NCBI GenBank assembly: GCA_021295715.1
Contig: JAGWBV010000025.1
Span: 1 to 44,242 of the forward strand
Direction of reading: 5' to 3'
Source of the DNA: Candidatus Poribacteria bacterium
Lineage (GTDB): Bacteria; Poribacteria; WGA-4E; WGA-3G
Length of the DNA stretch: 44,242 bases
Part shown: in pieces, positions 16,291 to 25,300 of the stretch
How positions within the stretch are numbered: the first letter of the stretch is position 1
Layout of the letters: every line of letters starts with the position of its first letter
Notes under the pieces: model-generated
Database searches by the model: none
What the model saw: the letters and a program-made list of their open reading frames with translations, nothing else
What the model was told of the DNA's origin: nothing
Program-made: the position numbers and the translations under genes

Positions 16291-16319
16291 ATTATACCAG
16301 TACGTTGCCGATAAAGCAA
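16291..16319 (-). promoter_or_regulatory. Predicted sigma70-type promoter for the Crp-family gene run
   Basis: On the minus strand TTGCTT (16319-16314) and TATAAT (16296-16291) are 17 bases apart, with TGG directly before the -10. The start codon is about 275 bases downstream, leaving a long leader that holds the hairpin repeat and the TGTGACG motifs. No other gene lies between. Confidence 0.55.
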
Positions 16320-16363
16320 GGAAAATAAGATGCTTTGAAACCGCGCCGCTTCCAAACGCACGC

Positions 16364-16969
16364 TCACGCCTTTTGCGCCACCATACTGGCGAGGATACCA
16401 AGAATTTTGTCGCACTGCGCGATTTGGTAGGCTGCCATGTCAAGTTGAAGTTTCTTTCCATCCAACTTAAGGAATACCCAATCTATGCCTGACGTAAGGG
16501 CACCATAGATGCAAGAAGTGTCGTTTCCCGCTTCGGCATTAAAGCGTTGGGCGGCGATCATCTCTGCGACACACTGCCCAAGCCCTATTGTCAAATTATC
16601 CCTTTTCGCTTCAACCAGAACGATGACGGGTGCCTCCAAATGGAATTGGGCAGGCGACAGACTTACCAGAAAATCGCAAACGCCGGTCAAGCCGTTTTCA
16701 GCATCAACATTAAAGTCAATCCCCGAAAAAAAACTGATGTCGCGGTCGAAGTGCTCCCAGAGTTCAACGAGAACCGCGGAGACGATCAGTTCTGATTTTG
16801 CCTTCTCAGTGCCCATCGCAAAGGCTAATGGCACATTTCGTGCCAGGGTCGTCGCAAGATGTGTGCTCGGTTCGACCGGTTCTGCCTCGGCGAAAATGCC
16901 GGCGGCATTCACTTCTTCTAACTGAAACGCTTTTTTTACTGTTTCTAAAGTCCAATCACTATATGCCAT
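16364..16969 (-). CDS. Conserved-looking protein with a PD-(D/E)XK nuclease-like core
   Basis: A 201-residue soluble protein without a named family I can recall. The segment GVCDFLVSLSP, about 20 residues before VIVLVEAKRDNL, followed by a glutamine-containing helix (IGLGQCVAEMIAAQRFN), matches the D...(E/V)xK-Q layout of restriction-endonuclease-like folds, as in the N-terminus of type I restriction HsdR subunits. Catalysis is not established. The start has GGAGG 9 bases upstream and a predicted promoter at 17005-17033. It sits at the edge of the defence-like island, which fits a nucleic-acid role, but similar small proteins also occur as stand-alone genes. Confidence 0.75.
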   Translation of the reverse strand: MAYSDWTLETVKKAFQLEEVNAAGIFAEAEPVEPSTHLATTLARNVPLAFAMGTEKAKSELIVSAVLVELWEHFDRDISFFSGIDFNVDAENGLTGVCDFLVSLSPAQFHLEAPVIVLVEAKRDNLTIGLGQCVAEMIAAQRFNAEAGNDTSCIYGALTSGIDWVFLKLDGKKLQLDMAAYQIAQCDKILGILASMVAQKA

Positions 16970-17004
16970 GAGAGGAAGCCTCCGTCCCGTCAGAATATGA
17001 TAGA

Positions 17005-17033
17005 ATTACACCACAAAATCACCTAAAATGCAA
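17005..17033 (-). promoter_or_regulatory. Predicted sigma70-type promoter for the PD-(D/E)XK-like gene
   Basis: Minus-strand TTGCAT (17033-17028) and TGTAAT (17010-17005) are separated by 17 bases. The expected start is about 30 bases before the ATG. Confidence 0.5.
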
Positions 17034-17085
17034 ATCTTTTTTCTTACAATTCCGAAAGCTATTCAGTTTCCGGTTTTTTCAGGAA

Positions 17086-17140
17086 GTGCTGGCACGGAAA
17101 GCGGAGTATATCCTGCTCCTGAAAGCGAATGAGAAACAGG
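17086..17140 (+). pseudogene. Relic of an IS transposase (ISAs1-like)
   Basis: One reading frame gives VLARKAEYILLLKANEKQ, resembling the 'DYVLALKANQ' core motif of ISAs1-type DDE transposases. Nothing on either side continues the protein, and the MITE-like element begins at the next base. This is a short match, so the family is tentative. Confidence 0.5.
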
Positions 17141-17268
17141 TAGGACTTACGCATGCTGCTCTTTTGTAGCATAGACTGTTAGTCTGTGTCAACAAACCGT
17201 CTCTCTTTTTTTGGGCGGGGAAATTCCATCTCACAGCGCGTGCTATGGTCAAAACTGCGTAAGGCCTG
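17141..17268. mobile_element. MITE-like element with GGACTTACGCA terminal repeats
   Basis: TAGGACTTACGCA at 17141-17153 and TGCGTAAGGCCTG at 17256-17268 are imperfect inverted repeats (two mismatches) bounding 128 bases without a gene. An inner TAGACTGTTAGTCT palindrome is present. GGACTTACGCA ends are familiar from small non-autonomous elements in other bacteria (from memory). It abuts the transposase relic, so it may derive from, or have inserted into, that IS. Confidence 0.65.
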
Positions 17269-17299
17269 ACGGGGATGTTTCAACTGAAAAATTCCGAAA

Positions 17300-17420
17300 A
17301 ATGTTACACTTTTATAACATTTTGGTTGTGACGATTATCGGTATAGAACTCAATGGTTGTAGGCGTTTTTGTTGTTGATTCCTAAAGTAAAAAAAATAAT
17401 TTAGCGGAAAGTGTAACATT
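17300..17420. repeat. Perfect 13-bp inverted repeat, AATGTTACACTTT
   Basis: AATGTTACACTTT at 17300-17312 and AAAGTGTAACATT at 17408-17420 are exact reverse complements, separated by 95 gene-free bases. This could be the ends of a second small element or sites for a regulator. Confidence 0.6.
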
Positions 17421-17429
17421 TTGATTGTC

Positions 17430-17467
17430 AGAATCAGGATTTACAGGATTCAAGGATTTGCAGGATT
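17430..17467. repeat. AGGATTTACAGGATT-type repeat
   Basis: The phrase CAGGATTTACAGGATT is followed by AAGGATTTGCAGGATT. This tandem form recurs in many bacterial genomes as an intergenic repeat. From here to 17663 the DNA is AT-rich, and I see no gene or terminator. Confidence 0.5.
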
Positions 17468-17663
17468 ATTGTGTATTTTGGGTATTATGTTTCACGTCGT
17501 TTGACGAGATTCCTAAACTTTATTTTAGTATACATTATTTATGATAACATATTTGATTTGGAAATGCTAATTTGTTTTTATACGGTTTAGAGGGTATTGA
17601 TAGGAACAGCAGGACTGGGGTTACTGTCGGAGGTACTGTTTGGACGTGCGATGAATCGCACGA

Positions 17664-18539
17664 CTACGAATTGGTGTTTGATTGAGTTTGACCATTACTT
17701 GCTTGGCGTATGCGTTCTGCTTCCCGAACTGCTTTACGCAATCGCCTTTTCAAGCTATTATGGTTGCGGGTTTTCACCAGTTGCCAGACGACTCTTGAGA
17801 GATAGAGTCTGATTTCGTCATTTGGAATGCTTTTACCGACTACCTTACTTATAAAACGTCTCATGATGCCAAAGGCGAGGTGTCCGGGAAGTAAGTTGAT
17901 GAGGCACTGGTCTCTTAAATATTTTTCAACCAAATTTTTTGCGTCATCAATGCCTTCTATGTCAATACCCTCAGCAGCTGCCTCTTGCTGTTTTTGAATT
18001 TGATTGTCTTGGAAGCGTGCCTTGAAAAATCTGTCCGGGGTCTGGAAAAAGGTCTTCTGTCCTGTTTTTGAACGCTGATGTGCTACATCCAATATGAGCC
18101 AATCCTTAAATTTTACTTCAATATCCTCAGCAAAATCCTTAAATTCATCGCTTGCTAAGGGTTCTTCCAAACTATCCTCTGAAGGCACACGATCGCGACA
18201 GAATTGTTTTATTCGCTCTTCCTCAAAAAGATAATTTTCATAAGAATGTCGATGCAGCAAAACGATTCGCCTATGTTGACTGCGAACGCGCTCTAAAATG
18301 TCGTAATGTCCATCCAGAATAACAACATAAGGATAGTTGTCTTGTCCAAGAAACGTTGCTAACTTTTCACACTCCGGTTTTCCATTTTTCGCTTTTACTC
18401 GACAATTATAATTTTGGAGAATCGCATTATAGAAGGGAATGTCGGTGTACCCCTCAACATAAACAAGGATTTCTGAAAAAAAAAGATATTCTGCGGATAA
18501 CCCCGATGGGGTTCGGGAAAACGACATTAACTTTCTCAC
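17664..18539 (-). CDS. DUF4435/TOPRIM-like nuclease, AriB-like partner of the ATPase (candidate PARIS effector)
   Basis: A 291-residue protein with the layout of the TOPRIM-like DUF4435 family. A conserved glutamate lies in ILVYVEGYTDIPFYNAIL (E29). A hydrophobic strand ending in two aspartates follows (VVILDGHYD, D76 and D80), then HRHSYENYLF (98-104), which matches the family's H-x-x-ENYL motif. The GTG start overlaps the ATPase stop by four bases (GTGA), so the two are made together; an ATG four codons later is an alternative. The pair ATPase + DUF4435 is the composition of PARIS (AriA/AriB), where AriB is a toxic nuclease released by AriA when a phage anti-restriction protein is sensed. 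The function here is inferred from that family. The C-terminus is highly basic. OLD-family pairs are an alternative. Confidence 0.7.
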   Translation of the reverse strand: MRKLMSFSRTPSGLSAEYLFFSEILVYVEGYTDIPFYNAILQNYNCRVKAKNGKPECEKLATFLGQDNYPYVVILDGHYDILERVRSQHRRIVLLHRHSYENYLFEEERIKQFCRDRVPSEDSLEEPLASDEFKDFAEDIEVKFKDWLILDVAHQRSKTGQKTFFQTPDRFFKARFQDNQIQKQQEAAAEGIDIEGIDDAKNLVEKYLRDQCLINLLPGHLAFGIMRRFISKVVGKSIPNDEIRLYLSRVVWQLVKTRNHNSLKRRLRKAVREAERIRQASNGQTQSNTNS

Positions 18540-19831
18540 ACCAACTCTATCACTTTATCCTGAAATTTGCCAACAATATCGGGGGAGTGCATGGCGACGA
18601 TTATCTGTTTCTGTCCGCCGAGTGTTACCAGAGATTCCAACAGTTTCTCCTGCCAAGTGACGTGGAGTGACAATTCCGGTTCATCCGCGATATAAACCAC
18701 TGGCTCATCAACCTTAAGTAAAGCTTCAGTGAGTAAAATTAGAATCTGTTTTTCACCTGAAGAGAGATAGTGCCAATTTAGGTCTGAAGACGAAGGAGAG
18801 TCAATTTTTAAATTACCATTCTCATCAACCTTAACGAACGTACCATTCATGAACGAATTAACAGTTTCTCCATGACTGCTCAAAAACATATTAACAATTT
18901 CTTCATAACGTCGTAAAGGTGCGAAGATTTTCTCTCTATCTTCTTCAAGTTTCCTCGCATATTCCACCATAGTTTTCGTTCGATCAATAAGCGGAAGCAC
19001 AAGTATGTCCTCCATTCCAAAAACACCAGGATTTTCGCGAATACGTTTCACCACTTTCTCTGCAGCAGCAAAATGCTCATTAATCCTATTGTGTATCTGT
19101 TTGTTTAAGAGCCCGGATGCTTCAAAAGCTCTAAGTAATTGAACCTTTTCCGCTTCCGTTGGCAATGAAGGAGTCAAATCCAGCCGATCAAACTCTTTAC
19201 TATAAAGAATTATCGATAGGACTTGATGTTCAAATGCCTTGTAACGTTCAGAAAGTTGCGCGTTTAAACGAGAGTGATAGTGGAAGAGTTCTTCTAACAA
19301 TTCCTCAAGTCGTAAGTCGACCGACTCCAAATCCTGTGTTCTGGTATATCGTTCTTCTTCATTTTCTCTTACAGGTAAACGACGGTTTACAGGAAGCCAA
19401 ATCAAAGAAACTGAGGCAGTTAATTCGCTATCAAGATCCTTTGATAGCATGTTCCTGATAACGTTATCTCTTTGATGAAAATACTGGAGAGAGGAAGGAA
19501 TGGGCTTTCCGTGAAAAAAAAAATTGGTAGGGAACCTTTGTTCTTTCGGCCCTACTTTGAGTTTCAAAAATTCATCTCCAATATCAAACCTAATAGTGCG
19601 GACAGAATTACCTTTGAAACTTCTCAGTCCGATTTTTACATGCTCAAAGCTAACCTTTAAGATACTGAGTAGATCGCCTGATAATATAGTATGGAGGAGA
19701 TTCAAAATAGTGGTTTTGCCAGAACCGTTCGGACCTATCAGTACATTCACATCCCTGTTAAAGGTTAGATCGATGTCTCGGTAACCCCATAAATTAGTTA
19801 TCTTAAGAGACTCAATAAAATATTTACGCAT
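18536..19831 (-). CDS. ABC/SMC-like AAA ATPase, AriA-like (candidate PARIS sensor)
   Basis: A 432-residue ATPase of the AAA_15/AAA_21 kind. The N-terminal FIESLKITNLWGYRDIDLTF precedes Walker A (LIGPNGSGKTT, 32-41). A middle helical section carries HQRDNVIRNM and WLPVNRRLP. The ABC-type signature YLSSGEKQILIL lies near residue 354, then Walker B VVYIADEPELSLH near 380 and a switch histidine in VAMHSPDIVG. I start at the ATG at 19831 because AGGGGA lies 8 bases upstream; the longer frame to 19933 would start across the promoter. The gene has its own predicted promoter and reads straight into the AriB-like gene. Base use looks more AT-rich than flanking genes, consistent with horizontal transfer (by eye). 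Confidence 0.8.
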   Translation of the reverse strand: MRKYFIESLKITNLWGYRDIDLTFNRDVNVLIGPNGSGKTTILNLLHTILSGDLLSILKVSFEHVKIGLRSFKGNSVRTIRFDIGDEFLKLKVGPKEQRFPTNFFFHGKPIPSSLQYFHQRDNVIRNMLSKDLDSELTASVSLIWLPVNRRLPVRENEEERYTRTQDLESVDLRLEELLEELFHYHSRLNAQLSERYKAFEHQVLSIILYSKEFDRLDLTPSLPTEAEKVQLLRAFEASGLLNKQIHNRINEHFAAAEKVVKRIRENPGVFGMEDILVLPLIDRTKTMVEYARKLEEDREKIFAPLRRYEEIVNMFLSSHGETVNSFMNGTFVKVDENGNLKIDSPSSSDLNWHYLSSGEKQILILLTEALLKVDEPVVYIADEPELSLHVTWQEKLLESLVTLGGQKQIIVAMHSPDIVGKFQDKVIELV

Positions 19832-19904
19832 GACACGTCCCCTGTTGTTTAACGACAAACCTTTAAAAACTTTTAATCCCGCCCTGTTGCAATCAATTGC
19901 TAAG

Positions 19905-19933
19905 ATTATAGCACATTTGACCAGAAAAGACAA
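19905..19933 (-). promoter_or_regulatory. Predicted promoter for the ATPase/TOPRIM pair
   Basis: Minus-strand TTGTCT (19933-19928), a 17-base spacer ending in TGTGC, then a perfect TATAAT (19910-19905). The start codon is about 75 bases further on. Confidence 0.6.
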
Positions 19934-19964
19934 AAATTAGATTGTAACGCTGGAACAGCATGCC

Positions 19965-20390
19965 TCACTCGGCATCCAACCGAGCGGATATTTCCAGAAA
20001 TCCATTCTCACTGAATACCAATTGGAAGATGCCTTGCCGTCTGGAACCGTCGCAGACGACAGTAAGCAATTTTTTGAGCAAATGCAACCTCGGCCACATC
20101 ATACATAGCCATTTGTCATGTCGTTCCAAGTCTTCGTTATCAACGGGTGCATTCTCGGTGAGCCATTGCTGCATCAGTGGGCTGTTTACATTGTCGTTGT
20201 AAACCCAACCCTCGTTGCCGGTGTTGTAGGGTGGGTTGGTGTAGATGCATTTGACACGGTTGGCATAGCGCGGGAGTAGTGCTTTGAGGGCATGCAGATT
20301 GTCGCCGTGGATGATGAGGTTGTCGTCTGTGTCGGTTGGATTGCAGTGAGAGTTATTTGCAGGTTTACCATAAAAAATATTATAGTGATC
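19965..20390 (-). pseudogene. N-terminal stub of a site-specific DNA adenine methyltransferase (type III Mod-like)
   Basis: One minus-strand frame starts with HYNIFYGKPANNSH, then gives NLIIHGDNLHALKALLPRYA, VKCIYTNPPYNTGNEGWVYN and HDKWLCMMWPRLHLLKKLL. This is the N-terminus of a beta-class N6-adenine methyltransferase, with the NPPY catalytic motif present. After about 115 residues the homology stops and the frame ends at 19965, so the SAM-binding and target-recognition parts are missing. No in-frame ATG, GTG or TTG precedes the first homologous residue; the ATG at 20371 is in another frame. It is therefore a non-functional remnant. It lies directly upstream of the ATPase/TOPRIM pair on the same strand, as expected of a decayed defence island. 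Confidence 0.8.
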
Positions 20391-20396
20391 CCTTCA

Positions 20397-20425
20397 ATTA
20401 TACACGCTTATAGTTTGATTGTCAA
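20397..20425 (-). promoter_or_regulatory. Perfect consensus sigma70 promoter in front of the methyltransferase stub
   Basis: Minus-strand TTGACA (20425-20420), a 17-base spacer, TATAAT (20402-20397). The expected start lies at the first base of the stub. It may now only feed transcription into the ATPase/TOPRIM genes. Confidence 0.65.
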
Positions 20426-20446
20426 TCCTGAAATTCACTGAGAATA

Positions 20447-20473
20447 GATCGCGATTCGGAGATCGCTCCTACT
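20447..20473. repeat. GTAGGAGCGATCTCCGAATCG-type repeat
   Basis: ATCGCGATTCGGAGATCGCT followed by CCTAC is a hairpin-forming element. Diverged copies occur at 38673-38700 and 39213-39236. It marks the gap between the island and the GT2 gene. Confidence 0.55.
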
Positions 20474-20522
20474 GAGAATGGCGGTCAGCGGTGTAGTTAT
20501 TTTTATTGCCGTTGGGTAAGTT

Positions 20523-21245
20523 CTATGCCAAAAAACGGTGGTAGATAAGGGTTGTGAGGATTTTGTAACCCGCTTTGAGAGTACCAGTGAAGGTGCCAGT
20601 GATTTTAGAGACCCCAATTCGCTTGCGATAGCGAACCGGAATTTCACACACAGGGATTCCCTGTTTCGCGGCTTTGAGTTGCATCTCGACCGTCCATCCG
20701 AAGGTTTTGTCCTGCATGTTCAAAGCGAGAAGCTGCGGGTACCGGATCGCTCGAAAGGGTCCTAAATCTGTATAACGCACGCCGTAGAGGCACTTTATCA
20801 AGAAACAGGCAAGCCAATTGCCGAACCGCGCTTGGGGTAACAACACATCACGTGCGCTGTCCGCGCTTCTCGCTCCAACGACAAAGGCGGTGTTGCCTTC
20901 AAGTATCGGGTGGAGGAGCTGCGGCATGTCTGTCGGATAGTCGCTATAGTCGCCATCAAGAAAAACGACGATATCCGGCTCGGTCGTCGTGACCGCAGCA
21001 ATTCCGGCGAGACAAGCGGATCCATATCCGCGTCGGGGTTCTGTTATGACCCTTGCCCCGTTTCGGCTTGCGATTGCGGCGGTGTTGTCCGTGCAGCCGT
21101 TGTCAACAACGATAATTTCTTGGACTGCGGCTTCGGTTTTTCCGTCAAGAGTCCGTACGGTCTTTGGAATATCGGTGATGACTTTGGCAATGGCGTTTTC
21201 CTCATTGAGGACTGGAATGATGACCGAAATCTTTTGTGATGGCAT
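20523..21245 (-). CDS. GT2-family glycosyltransferase (dolichyl-phosphate-mannose-synthase-like)
   Basis: A 240-residue soluble GT-A transferase. It shows SVIIPVLNEENAIAKVI at the start, EIIVVDNGCTDNTA near residue 45, EPRRGYGSACLAGI, the metal-binding VFLDGDYSDYP near residue 95, and a C-terminal EIPVRYRKRIGVSKI. This resembles the DPM1-like group that moves sugars onto lipid carriers or into envelope glycans. The donor and acceptor are unknown, and no membrane segment is evident. The ATG follows the MoxR stop without a gap (TAGATG), so translation is probably coupled. Confidence 0.88.
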   Translation of the reverse strand: MPSQKISVIIPVLNEENAIAKVITDIPKTVRTLDGKTEAAVQEIIVVDNGCTDNTAAIASRNGARVITEPRRGYGSACLAGIAAVTTTEPDIVVFLDGDYSDYPTDMPQLLHPILEGNTAFVVGARSADSARDVLLPQARFGNWLACFLIKCLYGVRYTDLGPFRAIRYPQLLALNMQDKTFGWTVEMQLKAAKQGIPVCEIPVRYRKRIGVSKITGTFTGTLKAGYKILTTLIYHRFLA

Positions 21246-22253
21246 CTACAACCTTGCAGCGGGTTCCTGCACTGTGTCGAGTAGACGTTGGATGACGGTG
21301 TCGGAGTCAATACCTTCAGCTTCGGCATGGAAATTGGTTAAGACGCGATGGCGTAGCACCGCAGGTGCGACAGATTTCACGTCTTCACAAGAAGCGTTGT
21401 AACGACCTCGTAGGATCGCTCGCGCTTTCGCGCCTAAGATGAGATACTGCCCGGCACGCGGTCCCGCGCCCCATCGGACCCATTGCTGGATGAAATCGGG
21501 AACGTCCTCCTCTTTTGGACGGGTTGCGCGCGCAATTTTCACGGCGTATTGCACGACGTTGTCGGCGGCAGGCACACGCCTAACAATTTTATGGAGTGCC
21601 ACGATCGCCTCACCGGAGAGTGCTGTTTCGAGTTCAGGTTCCTCTGCGCCAGTTGTTGCTGAAACGATGTCCGTCTCCTCTGATTCTGTCGGGTAATCTA
21701 TGACGATTTTGAACATGAACCGGTCTAACTGCGCTTCTGGAAGTGGGTATGTTCCCTCCTGCTCGATCGGGTTTTGCGTGGCAAGCACAAAGAAGGGTTG
21801 TTCCAGATGGAATTCGTTCCCACCGGCGGTGACGTGGTGTTCCTGCATCGCCTCTAAGAGTGCGGCTTGTGTCTTCGGCGGTGTCCGATTGATTTCATCC
21901 GCGAGGAGGATGTTCGCGAAGATGGGTCCCTGAATAAATCGGATCGTGCGATGTCCAGTTTTCCGGTCTTCTTCGAGGACATCGGTTCCTGTGATGTCGG
22001 CTGGCATTAGGTCGGGGGTGAACTGGATTCGCTTGAATTTGAGATTCAGAATGTCTGCCAAAGTTCTAATCATGAGGGTTTTGGCAAGCCCTGGGACACC
22101 CTCTAATAAGCAGTGTCCTCCAGCAAAAAGTGCCATCAACATCTGATTGATAACGTCCTCTTGCCCAACGATTACCTTTTTGAGTTGCTCTAAAATCAGC
22201 TCTTGGCTTTTCATCAACTCTTCTATTGCTTGAACTTCTTCTGTTGCTGGCAT
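21246..22253 (-). CDS. MoxR-family AAA+ ATPase
   Basis: A 335-residue AAA+ chaperone-like ATPase. Walker A is EGVPGLAKT (51-59), Walker B is [20 protein letters not shown], sensor 1 is [28 protein letters not shown], and the C-terminal lid has [16 protein letters not shown]. MoxR ATPases usually work with von Willebrand A-domain proteins and DUF58 partners to mature or remodel other proteins. Here no such partner is next door. It sits between the pseudo-caspase/transglutaminase gene and GT2. The ATG is preceded by GGAGGCC and an ATAATTTAAAAA tract. Confidence 0.93.
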   Translation of the reverse strand: MPATEEVQAIEELMKSQELILEQLKKVIVGQEDVINQMLMALFAGGHCLLEGVPGLAKTLMIRTLADILNLKFKRIQFTPDLMPADITGTDVLEEDRKTGHRTIRFIQGPIFANILLADEINRTPPKTQAALLEAMQEHHVTAGGNEFHLEQPFFVLATQNPIEQEGTYPLPEAQLDRFMFKIVIDYPTESEETDIVSATTGAEEPELETALSGEAIVALHKIVRRVPAADNVVQYAVKIARATRPKEEDVPDFIQQWVRWGAGPRAGQYLILGAKARAILRGRYNASCEDVKSVAPAVLRHRVLTNFHAEAEGIDSDTVIQRLLDTVQEPAARL

Positions 22254-22380
22254 TTTTTAAATTATGGCCTCCTGGCTGCCCTCCACTACGTTTCGGGCAG
22301 GTTTTCGGTCAGTTTCAACGGAGTTTGGAAATCTATGCGGTAAATCTTCAAAACAACTGATGGTTTCCGATAGCCGACGG
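22254..22380 (-). repeat. Intergenic repeats upstream of moxR
   Basis: Toward moxR: CCTGCCCGAAACGTAGTGGA, GGGCAGCCAGGAGGCC, ATAATTTAAAAA, ATG, a diverged leader repeat. The far end (22357-22385) is a CCGATAGCCGACGGCTATTG simple repeat. No gene. Confidence 0.5.
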
Positions 22381-25300
22381 CTATTGTGTCAATATGAATC
22401 GTTTCGGTCCTCGATTTGAGGCGATTCTGACGACCTCTTTGAGATGCTGAATGTTGTCCGGTGTGACCCTCGGGGTCAAGAAACGGATCGTTTGATGCAT
22501 CTCCGCTTTTCGCTTGGATTGCGAATAGCGGATCTGTATCTCTGCGACCTCGGTATTCAACGTCTGCTCCTCAGGAACGGTATCAATCCGAAAGGGAGCA
22601 TCCGTGCTGACACTGATCTTGTCCTCAAGCGTTAATGCCTTACCAATGACGGCGGGATACATCCGGCGTTCCTCGCTCAGTAACTCGGCATAAGGGTGCT
22701 TGACGATCGGTAATTCAAGGACAAATTGACTGCCGATCGCGTACAAATACTCCTTACATGTCCATGTAACGTCAACCTTCAATTCGCCGTCCAACTTTGA
22801 AAGTCCAGAGACTTCGACCGCCGTCACCTTGGCACGTTCGTCCAATTCTAACGCTTTGTGGAAAAACTCCGCTTTTTCCTCAGAAGTCTGCAGATGTGAA
22901 AGTTGGCTTCGGAGTTTCATGTTAAAAATCCCTGTTACCGTCAACGCTTGGCGAACAGAGACGCTCATATCCTTTTTCACCGCTACGCGGGTGTGAACGC
23001 GCTTCAGATTCGATGTTGCATCGATGGATGGACTTTTCTGAAAGAGGTAAAGCCTATTTTCCATTGCATGGCTATTGTCAGTCGGCGGTGGACTATCGGT
23101 CTCCGAACCCTGACGGTTCTCTGTCAGAAACTGTGGATTGATAATCAGTGCCCACCTGTCTTGGTCGCCCGCAGGGAAATCCCCAAAAGCGCACGTCTCT
23201 GCTGTCGGATCGAGCCAGATGAATTCATCATCTTGGTTTCCGCTGTCAACAGCGAGGATCATGTGGTTGAAATAGGCAAGTGAAGGCACTGCCTCGACCT
23301 CCGAACCACCGTCTGGAAGATGGGCGTTAACGCCGCGCGTATCGCCAGCGGAAATGAGAACAGGATAGGAATTAATACCTACGGATGAAAGCATCGTAGA
23401 GAGGAGTGTCGTTTTGTCCTTGCAATCCCCTTTCCCGACTTTCAGAACGAAGTCCGCTGGATACGGCTTAATTGCCCAGATACCGAGCTCATAGCCGAGA
23501 TACTGGATGTTCGTTGCGACGTATTCGTAAAGTCGTTTTACTTTCTCCTTTCGGGTCCAGGCACCGCTGAGGATTTTCTCGGTCTTTTTCGTGATTTCTG
23601 GTGTAATGGTGTCCTGCTCCCGAATGAGCGTCGCATACCATGTCACTAATTTATCCCAAGAATCAATTGAGGAGATACTAATGCTATAAGCGAGATCCTG
23701 AGGAGCAGGCATCAGGTATTCCTCTCTCAAAGGCGGGACATTTTGCACTTCAAAGGTATAGGTGCGGATGTAGTTATTCTCGGTAATTGTGGGTTCAATA
23801 TTAAGAACAGAAGCACTTGATTGTAAATCTGTTGTAACCTCCGGCGCACCTGAAACCTGATAATAGAGTTCCTTCTTCTTCGGGATATGGACGGTGAACC
23901 GATAGTATTGCACGGGTTGTGAGCCTTGGAAATAGACCTTACGCCAAAACTCACCCCGCATAACATGCCCAAGATTGTTCGTGGAATACGCATAATCTAT
24001 GATACAGCCATCGGAGATTTCTGGAAGTGAAAAATACATCAAGCGTGCATCGACGTATAAACCTGCGTCCACAGCACTCGGCGGTGGGATATTCGTTACC
24101 ACATCAGTCAAATCGAGTTCCACAACTCTGCCATCAGGCGTAACTGTCCGGGCATGATGGATCGTGACATCGTCTTTTCCACGCATATAAGGGATGCTAA
24201 TTTCGCCAAGAGCCGCGCCATCTTCATTGAAGATTTTGGCGACGCGCCGTGTGGAATAGATATAACGACTCTTTTCATCAATGTCCACATCAACACTTTC
24301 CCAAAGCACGACAGCACCGTCTTCAGGATAGTCCTTTTCAGAGGGTGCCGTGTCAATGGCTGCTTGGATGACGTTCTCATCCGCTTTGCTGATATAGTCG
24401 TAGGGCAGTGACGATGGACGGTTCTCAGTGTTGTGAATGGCAGTCGAAGTCTCTGAATTCTCCTGTTCATGCGCTTCGGGTGATTCCGTAGGTGGCACGT
24501 CGGCGAAGATTTCATCAGATTCAGGTGCCGATCGGGGGCTTGGGAGGACTGTTCGACGGGTCCCTAAGAATGTTTTTGCGGCGAGTGCGCCATCCTCTGT
24601 CTCTTCTACACCCGCGCTCTCAGGGTCAATCGTTAGGTTTCGAGTGGCGTTTCCATCGCCATTATCATCGAGATGCGGATGTTCAGATTGAATCGTTCTG
24701 TTGTTCTCATACCATTCCTTCGTCCGCGTCTGCAGCGAGAAGAACGCTTCTAAGAGTGAAATGTCTCCATCGATATTTATATCGTTATCTGCTGTAGAGA
24801 AGGCATCAACAAAGACGTCGCCGAATCCTGCCTGTAGTGAATAGCCTTCATTTGGTGAACTTGAGGTGAGGATTATACGTCCCGGTGCACTGAGTTGCGA
24901 CACAAGTCGTCCACTATAGGGGAAGCCAAAGATTAGAATCTGATTCTCAGCAGGAATACTGTTAATGAGTGTCACATATTCCACTTCGGTAATGTCCCGT
25001 CCCCGCAGATTAAACTTCGCACTACCTCTACCGGTGCGAGATGCGTGCCCCAGCATGAACAGCAGAAATCGATCCGATGGTTGCACAGTCTTGACAAGTT
25101 GATCGAATGCGGCTAAAACCTGTTCGCGATTCGATTCCGCGTCAACGAGTTCCAATGCTCCGTGTCCACTTTGGTCTGTATCGCCTATATCTTCAAAGAG
25201 AAAAGTAATCTGGTCGGGCGAGTAGCCGTATTCATCGGTGAGCAACTGATGGAACCGAGAGGTGGCACCCCAGAACGCGTCGTAAAAGGATTTTTCACCC

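Noticed and set aside
17269-17663. Gene or small RNA between the MITE-like element and the TOPRIM gene
   Set aside because: Stops in all frames; only the 13-bp inverted repeat and AGGATTTACAGGATT-type repeat were seen. An RNA gene cannot be excluded by eye but has no support.
17664-19831. Classical OLD nuclease or Septu as the identity of the ATPase pair
   Set aside because: OLD carries ATPase and TOPRIM in one chain and Septu uses an HNH partner; here the partner is a separate DUF4435-like protein, so PARIS fits better, although not proven.
20186-20371. 61-residue ORF with an ATG at the start of the methyltransferase stub
   Set aside because: Ser/Thr/Pro-rich shadow frame; the homologous methyltransferase residues are in another frame of the same strand.
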